This document shows, one piece after another, positions 9,288 through 17,486 of a DNA stretch of 47,202 nucleotides. The notes under the pieces were generated by a model. That model saw nothing but the letters and a program-made list of their open reading frames with translations, was not told where the DNA came from and did no database searches. The stretch covers positions 1-47,202 of the forward strand of contig JAOUEV010000026.1 of assembly GCA_029858565.1 (NCBI GenBank), given 5' to 3'. Origin of the DNA: Nitrospirota bacterium. Lineage in GTDB: Bacteria; Nitrospirota; UBA9217. Position 1 is the stretch's first letter. Each line of letters starts with the position of its first letter. A program made the position numbers and the translations under genes.

Positions 9288-10109
9288 ATGGTCCTGATGG
9301 TGCTGGTGGTAGCGCCCGGGGTAGCGATGGCCGAGATCAAGCTTGGCCTGCTTCCGAGACTAAGTGCGACGGAGATGACGATCATGTTCACCCCGCTTGC
9401 CGACTATTTGAGCAGGGAGTCGGGCGAGAAAGTGACGTTGGTGATCCCGAAGGACTTTGACGCCTTCAAGGCGCTGGTGAACTCCGGTCAGGTCGACATG
9501 GGATTTGCCAATCCGCTGATCTATGTCCAGTTGAAGAAGAACAGTGCAGCGCTCGATCCGTTAGCTCTTGCTTCGGAAAAGGCCGGCACCAAGTTCCGGG
9601 GGATCATCATCAGCCGCAAGGACAGCGGTATCGAGAAGGTACAGGACCTGAAGGGCAAGAAGCTCATCTTTGTTGAGAAGGATTCCGCCGCCGGCCATGT
9701 GTTTCAGATGCTCACGTTAAGCAAGGCCGGCCTGGACGTGCACAAGGATTTTACCAAACTGCCTTTTGCCAAAAAGCATGACAATGTCGCGCTGGCCGTG
9801 TTCAATAAGGCGGCGGACGCGGGCGGTATCCGCGAGGACGATCTTGAAAAGATGAAGGACAAGGTTGACCTGTCTCAGATCAAGATCGTGGCGTACACCG
9901 ACTATTACCCGAACTGGCCCTTGTTCACCACGGACAAGATGAGCAAGGCGACAGCGGAGAAGGTCAGGGCCGCTCTTCTGAAGCTCAAACCGAATAGCCC
10001 CGAAGCGGGGACCATCTCCGGTCCGGCGAAGATCACCGGATTCGCACCGATCAATGATAAGGACTATGACATGCTGAGGCAGGCAGCAAAGCTCGCCGGC
10101 GAGTTCTAG
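9288..10109 (+). CDS. PhnD-family phosphate/phosphonate-type substrate-binding protein (5' end frameshifted)
   Basis: Type II periplasmic binding protein: EIKLGLLPRLSATEMTIMFTPLADYL at the start and AFKALVNSGQVDMGFANPLIYVQL in the first lobe are typical of the PhnD-like family. The mature part of about 258 residues is complete and ends LRQAAKLAGEF. The in-frame ATG 9288 lacks a ribosome site and the charged part of a signal peptide; the real start is probably 9247, now out of frame by one base. No ABC permease or ATPase genes are nearby. Chemoreceptor and cheW genes flank it, so it may feed a receptor instead of a transporter, or be a remnant on its way out. Confidence 0.8.
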   Translation: MVLMVLVVAPGVAMAEIKLGLLPRLSATEMTIMFTPLADYLSRESGEKVTLVIPKDFDAFKALVNSGQVDMGFANPLIYVQLKKNSAALDPLALASEKAGTKFRGIIISRKDSGIEKVQDLKGKKLIFVEKDSAAGHVFQMLTLSKAGLDVHKDFTKLPFAKKHDNVALAVFNKAADAGGIREDDLEKMKDKVDLSQIKIVAYTDYYPNWPLFTTDKMSKATAEKVRAALLKLKPNSPEAGTISGPAKITGFAPINDKDYDMLRQAAKLAGEF

Positions 10110-10181
10110 GACCTGCGCGCGCACCGGAGCTTCTGCCTCCGGGGCGTTCAACTACATGAGTCACCAGGATCGGCTTGTGCG

Positions 10182-10642
10182 AAGGAGATGAGTGTTTCGT
10201 CCGGGGAACAAACAGGCGGCGCGGACCAGATCAACGGAGCGATCCGGCAGCTGAACCAGGTTGTGCAGCAGAATGCCGGAGCTGCCGAGGAAATGGCTTC
10301 GACGTCGAGGAGGTTGCGTCTCAGGCCCGGCAGTTTCAGGATGCCACGGAATTCTTCCAGGTGGATGAACAGAAACAGTTGATGATGAGCCGGTCTGGAG
10401 GAACAACGGAAATGCGGGGGAGACAGCGGGAATTACCCTCGTCCGCCGAGGCAACAAAGACGAAACGCAGCGGGAAGGGCGTGCATCTGGATATGGGACA
10501 TCCCGGCAAGATAAAAAGCAGTATGGACAATGAGGAATTTGAGAAATTCTTTGCGAGAGAAACATGGGGGCAAGGTCTGTTTGCAATGCATTTTATCCGG
10601 ATACATACCACAGCTGACCGCCGAACGATCCTTGACCCTTAA
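10182..10642 (+). pseudogene. C-terminal remnant of a second methyl-accepting chemotaxis protein
   Basis: Starting at [16 protein letters not shown] the translation follows the end of the intact receptor ([16 protein letters not shown]) through [15 protein letters not shown]. Near 10303-10308 the frame is lost by one base and resumes as [17 protein letters not shown], ending with the conserved NEEFEKF near 10554. The original stop is also lost, and the frame runs on to TAA 10640-10642. Everything upstream of the last quarter of the receptor is missing. It is a decayed duplicate, lying between the binding-protein gene and cheW. Confidence 0.82.
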
Positions 10643-10656
10643 GACGGGAGCCAATC

Positions 10657-11157
10657 ATGGCAATGATAACAACAACCGAAACAACACAATATCTAACCTT
10701 TAAACTCGGCGATGAGGTCTACGCCTTGGACATTGGAAAGGTGCGGGAAGTGTTGGACTTCACCTCGGTCACCAAGGTTCCGCGGACACCGGATTTTATG
10801 CGGGGCGTGATCAACCTGCGAGGCAGCGTTGTGCCGGTGGTGGACCTGCGGCTCAAGTTCGGGATGAGCATCACCGAGAAGACGGTGAATACCTGCGTGA
10901 TCATTACCGAAGTGACGGTTGACAAGGATACGACCATCCTTGGCTGTCTGGCGGACTCGGTCCAGGAGGTGCTGGACCTGGATGCAAGTCACATATCTCC
11001 CGCGCCGCGGATCGGCACCAAGCTTAAAACCGAGTTCATCAAGGGAATGGGAAAACGGGACGACCGCTTCATCATCATTCTGGATGTTGACAAGGTTTTT
11101 TCAGCTGAGGAACTGGCCTTGGTGGATGCAGGCGGACAGCAGGAGCCTGCATCGTAA
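10657..11157 (+). CDS. cheW: Chemotaxis coupling protein CheW
   Basis: Cytoplasmic adaptor linking chemoreceptors to CheA. The 166-residue protein has the CheW fold signatures: YLTFKLGDEVYALDIGKVREVL, the FMRGVINLRGSVVPVVDLR core and LGCLADSVQEVLDLD. Start at ATG 10657. It is the last gene of the chemosensory island and is followed by a terminator. No cheA, cheR, cheB or cheY is in the window, so it must work with a kinase encoded elsewhere. Confidence 0.96.
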   Translation: MAMITTTETTQYLTFKLGDEVYALDIGKVREVLDFTSVTKVPRTPDFMRGVINLRGSVVPVVDLRLKFGMSITEKTVNTCVIITEVTVDKDTTILGCLADSVQEVLDLDASHISPAPRIGTKLKTEFIKGMGKRDDRFIIILDVDKVFSAEELALVDAGGQQEPAS

Positions 11158-11220
11158 TACTTTATCATCGCTATTTAAAGAGTGGATTTTCCCTCAGCCT
11201 ATTGTAAATGCAGTTCCGAG

Positions 11221-11252
11221 ACGCGCAGCCCTTAGAGCGGCGCGTTTTTTTT
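11221..11252 (+). terminator. Rho-independent terminator after cheW
   Basis: ACGCGC (11221-11226) pairs with GCGCGT (11240-11245), with a short mismatched extension into the loop. It is followed by eight T residues. Confidence 0.75.
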
Positions 11253-11352
11253 ATCTCAAATACCGTTATAAATTGCTCTTGACAGAACTCGGGAAAAAAG
11301 CAAGAATAGGCGTCAGGTAGAGCCTACGGCAATCCTTTGCCTAGGGAACCCT

Positions 11353-12636
11353 ATGACACTAGGCAACCAATTACCGTCCAGCAAGATATCCTCCGGCGTT
11401 GAGAGCCTGGACATCCTTATTAGCGGCTTCTCGATCGGCGATAACGTGGTCTGGGAGGTCGAGGCCGGGACCGCCTACGGCATATTCATCAGAAATTTCC
11501 TCCGTCGATCCTTTGCCGAAGCCCAGAAGGTCATCTACGTCAGCTGCAACCGCTCTCCCCAGACGATCCTGAACGACTTCGGCAGTCTGCTCGATGAGGA
11601 GCACTTCACGCTCGTTGACGGGTTCACGTCCGGCAAAGGGAAGAACGACAACACCTTTCTCAAGTTCTATGATAAGCCGACAGCGACCAATGTGGTGCGC
11701 ATCGAGAACCCGAAGGACATCGAGCGGTTCACCGCGACGCTGAACGCCATCGAGGACCGTCTCCCTCCGGGAGCGCGGTACGTGTTCGACAGCCTGACCG
11801 GCATGCAGGACCTCTGGGGCGACGAGAACGAAACGCACCGGTTCTTCACCTACATGTGCCCGCGGCTCTACGATCTCGGTACCGTTGCCTACTGGCTGCT
11901 CGAAAAGGACGCCCACAGCCCGAAGTTCAAGGCGAACCTCAGGCATATCACGCAGGTCGTGCTCGATCTTTACAAACGGAAGAACGCGCTCTATATCAAG
12001 GCTCTCAAACTGGAGGGCAGGCAGAACCGGGAAGCGTTCAAGCCCCATGCTTACGAGATTCGCGATGAAGTTGTAACGATCGCGCCGCAAAAGAAGGAGA
12101 CCTCGTCGGATATCGGCGTCCGGCTCAAGGATGAACGGATGCGGCTCGGCATGAGCCAGAAGGAGGTCGCCGACCGGGTGAACGTTACCCCGAGCTTCCT
12201 GTCGCAGCTCGAGAGTAATCAGGTCAGTCCTTCGCTTCCCACGTTCCTGCAGATATGCAGGGCCCTGGGCATCAATCCGGGCCAGTTCCTCGACCTGGGC
12301 GGGGAAAAGCACGATACGCCCTGGCTGCTTCGCAAGGAACAGATATTCTCCCGGCCCGCAGGCCGCGACGATGGCGCGAAAATCTACGAAGTGGCAGGGG
12401 GAGGCAAACACTCGGCACGCATCGTGGTCCTGGCGCCGAGTTCCGTTCTGAACCGTCATTTCAACTACCTTAAGGAAGAAGAGCTCATATATGTACTGAA
12501 AGGCGATCTCACCGTTACGATGGGGGGCAGGGAGGAGCGTATACGAGTTGGCGATATCATCCGTCTCAAAGAGTCTTTCCCCTCACAATGGAAGAACGAA
12601 GGAGGTGATGAGGCTGAATTACTTGTACTCTGGTAG
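11353..12636 (+). CDS. Degenerate RecA/KaiC-like domain fused to XRE HTH and cupin domains (regulator)
   Basis: A 427-residue predicted transcription regulator with three parts. Residues about 15-235 resemble the KaiC/RadA class of RecA ATPases (SGVESLDILISGFSIGD at the start, VFDSLTGMQDLW at the Walker B position). However, the Walker A loop reads EAGTAYGIF in place of a GTGKT, so ATP hydrolysis is unlikely. Residues about 257-312 are an XRE helix-turn-helix (RLKDERMRLGMSQKEVADRV...SFLSQLESNQVSPS). Residues about 340-427 form a cupin (ELIYVLKGDLTVTMGG). HTH plus cupin is a common small-molecule-responsive arrangement; the RecA-like front is unusual. It sits directly upstream of the first glutamate-synthase paralogue, which is its likeliest target. 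Function is unproven. Confidence 0.82.
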   Translation: MTLGNQLPSSKISSGVESLDILISGFSIGDNVVWEVEAGTAYGIFIRNFLRRSFAEAQKVIYVSCNRSPQTILNDFGSLLDEEHFTLVDGFTSGKGKNDNTFLKFYDKPTATNVVRIENPKDIERFTATLNAIEDRLPPGARYVFDSLTGMQDLWGDENETHRFFTYMCPRLYDLGTVAYWLLEKDAHSPKFKANLRHITQVVLDLYKRKNALYIKALKLEGRQNREAFKPHAYEIRDEVVTIAPQKKETSSDIGVRLKDERMRLGMSQKEVADRVNVTPSFLSQLESNQVSPSLPTFLQICRALGINPGQFLDLGGEKHDTPWLLRKEQIFSRPAGRDDGAKIYEVAGGGKHSARIVVLAPSSVLNRHFNYLKEEELIYVLKGDLTVTMGGREERIRVGDIIRLKESFPSQWKNEGGDEAELLVLW

Positions 12637-12749
12637 GCAATATCCCATTTCCTTTTGACGGAATTTTCTAATATAAAGGTGACGGGATTTTTTTTGCCTT
12701 TCGAGTCAAGTAATGCTTAATTCGATAAGCAATAATTAAGTACAAGTAA
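12619..12749. repeat. Widely spaced 11-base inverted repeat around the gap upstream of the first synthase gene
   Basis: TTACTTGTACT (12619-12629, inside the last codons of the regulator gene) is exactly inverted at 12739-12749 (AGTACAAGTAA). Between them lies a smaller inverted pair TGCTTA...TAAGCA and a run of T residues. The whole 12637-12832 gap is AT-rich and has no gene. It could hold paired operators or a large hairpin. Confidence 0.4.
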
Positions 12750-12832
12750 CTTTGTTAAAACGCAGTAAGGTAGTTCTGCATGGTCGCTATTTCCGGGAAA
12801 AATACAATCATACCTATTCAAAGGAGAATTCC

Positions 12833-14425
12833 ATGAATCTGCAACAGCCCAATGCAAATGACGCCACAAGAACTGCGAACCGTTCCAGAAATGTGTCTCC
12901 CATGAGTGGCCTCTGCACCCGCTGCATCGACGGATGCCGGGGAAATTGCGAGGTTTTCAAAGCGACCTTCCGCGGCCGCGAGCTCCTCTACCCGGGTCCT
13001 TTCGGAAGCATCACCGCCGGAGGAGATAAGAACTATCCCATAGACTATTCCCATCTCAATATTCATGGCTACGCGCTCGGCGCAAAGGGTCTTCCGGCCG
13101 GACAGGTAGGAGACCCGGACACTGCCCGGTTCCCCAATGTGAACACCGAGACGAGCTACGGCTGGGACAAAAAAGTGAAGATGAAGGTGCCGATCTTCAC
13201 AGGAGCGCTCGGCTCGACCGAGATCGCGCGCAAGAACTGGGAGCACTTCGCCATCGGCGCGGCCATCTCGGGCGTCACGATCGTCTGCGGCGAGAACGTC
13301 TGCGGCATCGATCCGGAGCTCGAACTCGGCAGCAATAAGCTGGTCAAGAAAGCGCCGGACATGGACCGCCGCATCGCATTGTATAAGAAATACCACCAGG
13401 GATACGGCGAGATCCTGGTGCAGATGAATGTCGAGGACACGCGGCTGGGCGTCGCCGAGTACATCATCGACAAGCACAAGCTTGATACCATCGAGCTGAA
13501 ATGGGGCCAGGGCGCCAAGTGCATCGGCGGCGAGATCAAGGTGAGCTCGCTGGAGCGGGCGCTTGAACTGCAGAAGCGCGGCTACATCGTGACGCCGGAC
13601 CCGTCCGATCCCGTGGTGCAGGCGGCGTTCAAGGAAACGGCGATCAAGGAGTTCGAGCGCCACAGCCGCCTCGGCTTCATCGGCGAACAGGAGTTTTACG
13701 CCGAGGTCGAGCGTCTACGGAAGCTCGGGTTCAAGCGCATTACCCTCAAGACCGGCGCCTACGGCCTGCGCGAGCTGGCCATGGCGCTCAAGTGGTGCTC
13801 CAAGGCAAAGATCGATCTCCTGACCATCGACGGCGCACCCGGCGGAACGGGCATGAGTCCCTGGCGCATGATGGAAGAGTGGGGCATGCCGTCGCTCTAT
13901 CTCCATGCCGCCGCTTATGAGTTCGCGTCGAAACTGAAGGCCAAGGGCGAGCGCGTGCCGGACATCGCGTTCGCCGGCGGGTTCAGCAGCGAGGACGGTG
14001 TGTTCAAGGCCCTGGCCATGGGCGCTCCCTTTGTCAAGGCGATCTGCATGGGCCGGGCGCTCATGATCCCGGGCATGGTCGGCAAGAACATCAACGAATG
14101 GATCAAGAACAACGACCTTCCGAAGACAGTAAGCGAGTTCGGCAACACGGTCGAGGAAATCTTCGTGAACTACGAGGATGTGAAAAAGCAGGTCGGCGCG
14201 GGCGAGATCAAGAACATCCCGCTCGGCGCGATCGGCATCTTCAGCTACTCGAACAAGATCAAGGTGGGCCTGCAGCAGCTCATGGCCGGCGCACGGTGCT
14301 TCAACATCGACTCGATCACCAGGAACGAGCTGATGTCCCTGACCGAGGAGTGCGCCAAGGTCACGGGTATCCCGTACCTCATGGATTCCTATCGCGACGA
14401 GGCGTTGAAAATCCTGAACTCGTAA
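12833..14425 (+). CDS. FMN-binding glutamate synthase-like protein (paralogue 1)
   Basis: A 530-residue member of the Glu_synthase (FMN barrel) family, the domain that joins ammonia to 2-oxoglutarate in glutamate synthase. It shows family motifs VPIFTGALGSTEIA, ELKWGQGAKCIGGEIK, LLTIDGAPGGTGMSPWRMMEEWG and AFAGGFSSEDGVFKALAMGA. It lacks the amidotransferase and GXGXG domains. The N-terminus carries a cysteine cluster C-x2-C-x3-C-x3-C (LCTRCIDGCRGNCEVF) that could bind a metal or an Fe-S cluster. ATG 12833 is set by AAGGAG (12821-12826). A near-identical-length paralogue follows. Whether it makes glutamate or another amino product is not decidable here. Confidence 0.88.
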   Translation: MNLQQPNANDATRTANRSRNVSPMSGLCTRCIDGCRGNCEVFKATFRGRELLYPGPFGSITAGGDKNYPIDYSHLNIHGYALGAKGLPAGQVGDPDTARFPNVNTETSYGWDKKVKMKVPIFTGALGSTEIARKNWEHFAIGAAISGVTIVCGENVCGIDPELELGSNKLVKKAPDMDRRIALYKKYHQGYGEILVQMNVEDTRLGVAEYIIDKHKLDTIELKWGQGAKCIGGEIKVSSLERALELQKRGYIVTPDPSDPVVQAAFKETAIKEFERHSRLGFIGEQEFYAEVERLRKLGFKRITLKTGAYGLRELAMALKWCSKAKIDLLTIDGAPGGTGMSPWRMMEEWGMPSLYLHAAAYEFASKLKAKGERVPDIAFAGGFSSEDGVFKALAMGAPFVKAICMGRALMIPGMVGKNINEWIKNNDLPKTVSEFGNTVEEIFVNYEDVKKQVGAGEIKNIPLGAIGIFSYSNKIKVGLQQLMAGARCFNIDSITRNELMSLTEECAKVTGIPYLMDSYRDEALKILNS

Positions 14426-14451
14426 TTGAGGCAAGGAGTTAAAGCCTTTTC

Positions 14452-14541
14452 ACCACGGAGGCACAGAGGTAGCGGAGAAAAGCAAAAGAGCGATGCAAAA
14501 TCGTATTCAGGTTTTCCCTGTATCTCTGTGTTCTCTGTGGT
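14452..14541. repeat. Imperfect inverted repeat between the synthase paralogues
   Basis: ACCACGGAGGCACAGAGGTA (14452-14471) is matched in reverse orientation by TATCTCTGTGTTCTCTGTGGT (14521-14541). The pairing is nearly complete, so the 173-base gap could fold into one long hairpin. The CACGGAG/CACAGAG wording is of a type commonly dispersed in environmental bacterial genomes. No gene lies in the gap. Confidence 0.7.
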
Positions 14542-14598
14542 AAATGGTTTTCCAAATTTTCAAACTATCCTGATTCTTAAAGAAATCACCGTGGGGGT

Positions 14599-16191
14599 AT
14601 GACTATGGGACCAGGACAGGCAAATGCAAGTTCGGCAACCGGAACAAAAAACAGGGTGCATGACGCAGCGCCGCAGTCGGGCATCTGTTCGGTCTGTCTT
14701 GACGGATGCCACGGGCCCTGTGAAGCGGGCAAATCATCTTACCGGGGACGGGAAGTTCTTTATCCCTTGCCTTTTGGAAAGGTCACGGCCGGCGCGACCA
14801 AACAGTATCCGGTCGATTACAGCCATCTGAACATCCAGGGCACCTGCGTGGGCGCTGTGGGGATCGAGGCCGATCCGGACAAGGCGATTTTTCCGGCGGT
14901 ATCGACCGAGACAACAGTCGGGTTCCGGCACAAGGTAAAATTGTCCTTGCCGGTCTTCACCGGCGCGCTCGGGTCCACGGACATTGCCAGGGACAACTGG
15001 GAGGGGCTCGCCATCGGCGCTGCCATCTCGGGCATCATGGTCGTCATAGGCGAGAACGTGGTCGGCATGGACCCGAAGGCCGAGATCCATGACGGCCATG
15101 TGGTTCATTCACCGGAACTCGAACGACGGGTGAAATGCTTCAAGGAATGGCACAACGGCGCAGGCGAGATCATCCTGCAGCAGAATGTGGAGGACACCCG
15201 GCTCCGGTCAGCGGAGTATGCCATTGAGAAACTCGGGGTAAACTGTATCGAGCTCAAGTGGGGGCAGGGGGCAAAGAACATCGGCGGTGAAGTGAAGCTC
15301 AAGAGCATGGAGCGCGCCGATGAACTGAAAAAGCGCGGCTATATCGTAGTGCCCGATCCGACCGATGCAACGGTGCGGAAAGCCTTTGAGAATGAGGAGT
15401 TCAGGGAGTTCGAGCGCCATTCCCGGCTCGGCATGGTCGAGTTCGAGAGCTTTGAAAAGGCGGTGCGCCGCTACCGGTCCGCGGGCGCCAAGTTCGTTTC
15501 GCTCAAGACCGGAGCCTACCGCGTATCTGACCTGGCACGGGCAATACGCTACTGCTCGGACGCGGAGATCGACCTTTTGACCATCGACGGCGCGGGCGGC
15601 GGCACGGGCATGAGCCCCTGGCGCATGATGAACGAGTGGGGGATTCCGACGATCTATCTCCAGTCGCTGGCATACAAGTTCGCGTCTCTGCTCAAAGCAA
15701 AGGGAAAGTATGTTCCCGACATGGCGATCGCCGGGGGCTTCTCTTTGGAGGATCATCTCTTCAAGGCCCTTGCCCTGGGCGCGCCGCATTTCAAGGCGGT
15801 CTGCATGGGCAGGGCGCTCATGATCCCTGCGTTCGTGGGAAAGAACATCAAACAGTGGTCGGACGAAGGCAAGCTGCCGCAGGAGATCAAGAAGTACGGA
15901 GACACGCCCGAGCGCATTTTCATAACATCCGAGACGCTCAAGGCGAAGTACGGCAAGGACTTCGGAAGGATCCCCTGGGGAGCGGTGGCAATGTACACGT
16001 TCACGGACCGCCTGAAGCTCGGTCTGCAGCAGCTCATGGCTGGATCGCGCAAGTTCGCTTTGCCACATGTGGACCGCAATGATCTTGTGTCCCTGACAAG
16101 GGATGCCGCAGAAGTCACCGGCATACCCTATGTCATGGATTCGGACATGAAGGAAGCCGAGCGCATCCTGTGCAATGGATCGTGCCGCTGA
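14599..16191 (+). CDS. FMN-binding glutamate synthase-like protein (paralogue 2)
   Basis: A 530-residue tandem paralogue of the preceding gene, colinear along the whole length: LPVFTGALGSTDIARDNWEGLAIGAAISG, ELKWGQGAKNIGGEVK, LLTIDGAGGGTGMSPWRMMNEWG, AIAGGFSLEDHLFKALALGA. The N-terminal cysteine cluster is kept (ICSVCLDGCHGPCE), which argues that the cluster matters. ATG 14599 is the first in frame, with only a G-rich weak ribosome site; ATG 14605 is also possible. It is followed by a strong terminator, so transcription of the pair ends here. Duplicated FMN subunits may differ in nitrogen donor or regulation (inference). Confidence 0.88.
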   Translation: MTMGPGQANASSATGTKNRVHDAAPQSGICSVCLDGCHGPCEAGKSSYRGREVLYPLPFGKVTAGATKQYPVDYSHLNIQGTCVGAVGIEADPDKAIFPAVSTETTVGFRHKVKLSLPVFTGALGSTDIARDNWEGLAIGAAISGIMVVIGENVVGMDPKAEIHDGHVVHSPELERRVKCFKEWHNGAGEIILQQNVEDTRLRSAEYAIEKLGVNCIELKWGQGAKNIGGEVKLKSMERADELKKRGYIVVPDPTDATVRKAFENEEFREFERHSRLGMVEFESFEKAVRRYRSAGAKFVSLKTGAYRVSDLARAIRYCSDAEIDLLTIDGAGGGTGMSPWRMMNEWGIPTIYLQSLAYKFASLLKAKGKYVPDMAIAGGFSLEDHLFKALALGAPHFKAVCMGRALMIPAFVGKNIKQWSDEGKLPQEIKKYGDTPERIFITSETLKAKYGKDFGRIPWGAVAMYTFTDRLKLGLQQLMAGSRKFALPHVDRNDLVSLTRDAAEVTGIPYVMDSDMKEAERILCNGSCR

Positions 16192-16213
16192 CGTGCGGAC
16201 TACGTGAAACCTA

Positions 16214-16255
16214 TCCCGCCCGTTCCGCCTGATCAAGGCGGAGCGGGACCTTTTT
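16214..16255 (+). terminator. Rho-independent terminator after synthase paralogue 2
   Basis: TCCCGC...TCCGCC (16214-16229) folds on GGCGGAGCGGGA (16237-16248), an interrupted 12-pair stem followed by five T residues at 16251-16255. It directly precedes the ribosome site of nrpR. Confidence 0.8.
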
Positions 16256-16268
16256 GGAGCCCCTATTC

Positions 16269-17264
16269 ATGAACAAGACCATGCATGCCGTGCTGTCCAT
16301 CCTTGATAAACAGTCCGAGATCGTCGGGTCCCGCGAACTGTCGCGGATGCTCAAGATGCATGGCATCGACCTTACCGAGCGGACGGTACGGTACTATCTC
16401 AAGATGCTGGACCGGCAGGCCTACACCGAGGTCTTCGGCAAGGAGGGCCGCAGGATAACCGACTCAGGCAGGGCGGAGCTCAGGCGGGCGCTGGTCTCGG
16501 ACAAGGTTGGCTTCGTGATCAGCAAGATCGAGACGCTTTCCTACCTCACCCGGCTGGACACGGACCGCATGGAAGGCCAGATCATCCTGAATATCTCCCT
16601 GTTCCCGCAGAAGAACCTGAGGAAAGTGCTGACGCTCCTGAAGCCCGTTTTCGCATCGCCCTACGTGATGAGCGACCGGGTCGTGGTGGCGGTCAGCGGA
16701 GAACGCATCGGCGCGCTGCAGGTGCCCCCGGGCATGGCCGCGCTCGGGACCGTCTGCAGCGTCACGATCAACGGCATCTTCCTGAAGGCGGGTGTTCCGG
16801 TCACGTCGCGGTACGGCGGGGTGGTGGAGATCGATCGCGGCGAGCCCAAGCGATTCCTTTCCCTCATCAGCTACGACGGGTCGTCGCTCGATCCGCTGGA
16901 GATCTTCATCAAAAGCGGGATGACCGACGCGGAAGGCGCGGTCAGGAACGGCTGCGGAAGGATCCTTGCGAGCTTCCGCGAGATCCCCGTGGTCTGCCTG
17001 GACCAGGCCCAGCGGCTCGCAACGCACCTGAATGAACGGGGCATCCGGGGAGTTCTTTTGATAGGCAAGCCGAACACGCCCCTGCTCGGCGTTCCTGTGG
17101 GCATCGATAAGGCCGGGATCGTGGTCATCGGCGGCCTGAATCCCGTGGCCGTTCTTGAAGAGCACGGCATCGAGACCGAGAACACGGCCATGTCGACGCT
17201 CATGGAGTATTCCCGCCTGGTCCCGTTCTCGACCGTCCTGTCGCGGGTCAAGGCTGCTTCGTGA
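16269..17264 (+). CDS. nrpR: NrpR-type global nitrogen regulator (winged helix + DUF128)
   Basis: A 331-residue transcription regulator of the NrpR family, best known from methanogenic archaea. There it represses nitrogen-assimilation genes and is released by 2-oxoglutarate. Residues about 1-70 are the winged helix (AVLSILDKQSEIVGSRELSRML, DLTERTVRYYLKML). The remaining part is a single NRD/DUF128 domain with VPVTSRYGGVVEI, LDPLEIFIKSGMT and PVGIDKAGIVVIGGLNPVAVLEEHGI. ATG 16269 follows GGAG (16256-16259). It stands between glutamate-synthase-like genes on both sides, fitting direct control of nitrogen assimilation. An archaeal-type regulator in a bacterium implies either old transfer or deep ancestry. 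Confidence 0.88.
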   Translation: MNKTMHAVLSILDKQSEIVGSRELSRMLKMHGIDLTERTVRYYLKMLDRQAYTEVFGKEGRRITDSGRAELRRALVSDKVGFVISKIETLSYLTRLDTDRMEGQIILNISLFPQKNLRKVLTLLKPVFASPYVMSDRVVVAVSGERIGALQVPPGMAALGTVCSVTINGIFLKAGVPVTSRYGGVVEIDRGEPKRFLSLISYDGSSLDPLEIFIKSGMTDAEGAVRNGCGRILASFREIPVVCLDQAQRLATHLNERGIRGVLLIGKPNTPLLGVPVGIDKAGIVVIGGLNPVAVLEEHGIETENTAMSTLMEYSRLVPFSTVLSRVKAAS

Positions 17265-17307
17265 TTTTCCAATTCGAACGACTCCGAAAAAGCGAAGCTA
17301 AAAAGCA

Positions 17308-17403
17308 TCTCTCGCAAAGCCGCAAAGTCGCAAAGAAAAGATAAAAACCTAATGACGGACAATATTCTGTTTTTCTTGGCGTCTTTGCGGCTTTGCGCGA
17401 GAT
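17308..17403. repeat. Long imperfect inverted repeat after nrpR
   Basis: The 33-base arm 17308-17340 (contains CTCGCAAAGCCGCAAAG) is matched by the reverse complement of 17371-17403 (contains CTTTGCGGCTTTGCGCGAG) with only three mismatches, leaving a 30-base loop. It is the second distinct inverted-repeat family in this cluster and resembles the CGCAAAGNCGCAAAG repeats dispersed in many environmental genomes. Confidence 0.8.
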
Positions 17404-17486
17404 AGTTCTTTGTCGTTGCCCTTCACACTTCTTCATCGCGACCAGTCTTCCAGTAATAATTCCTCGCCATCCCGGATAATTTCCGC

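Noticed and set aside
14452-17403. Inverted repeats considered as terminators
   Set aside because: The stems lack T tracts directly after them and match dispersed-repeat wording; true terminators with T tracts are present separately (16214-16255, 17551-17575).
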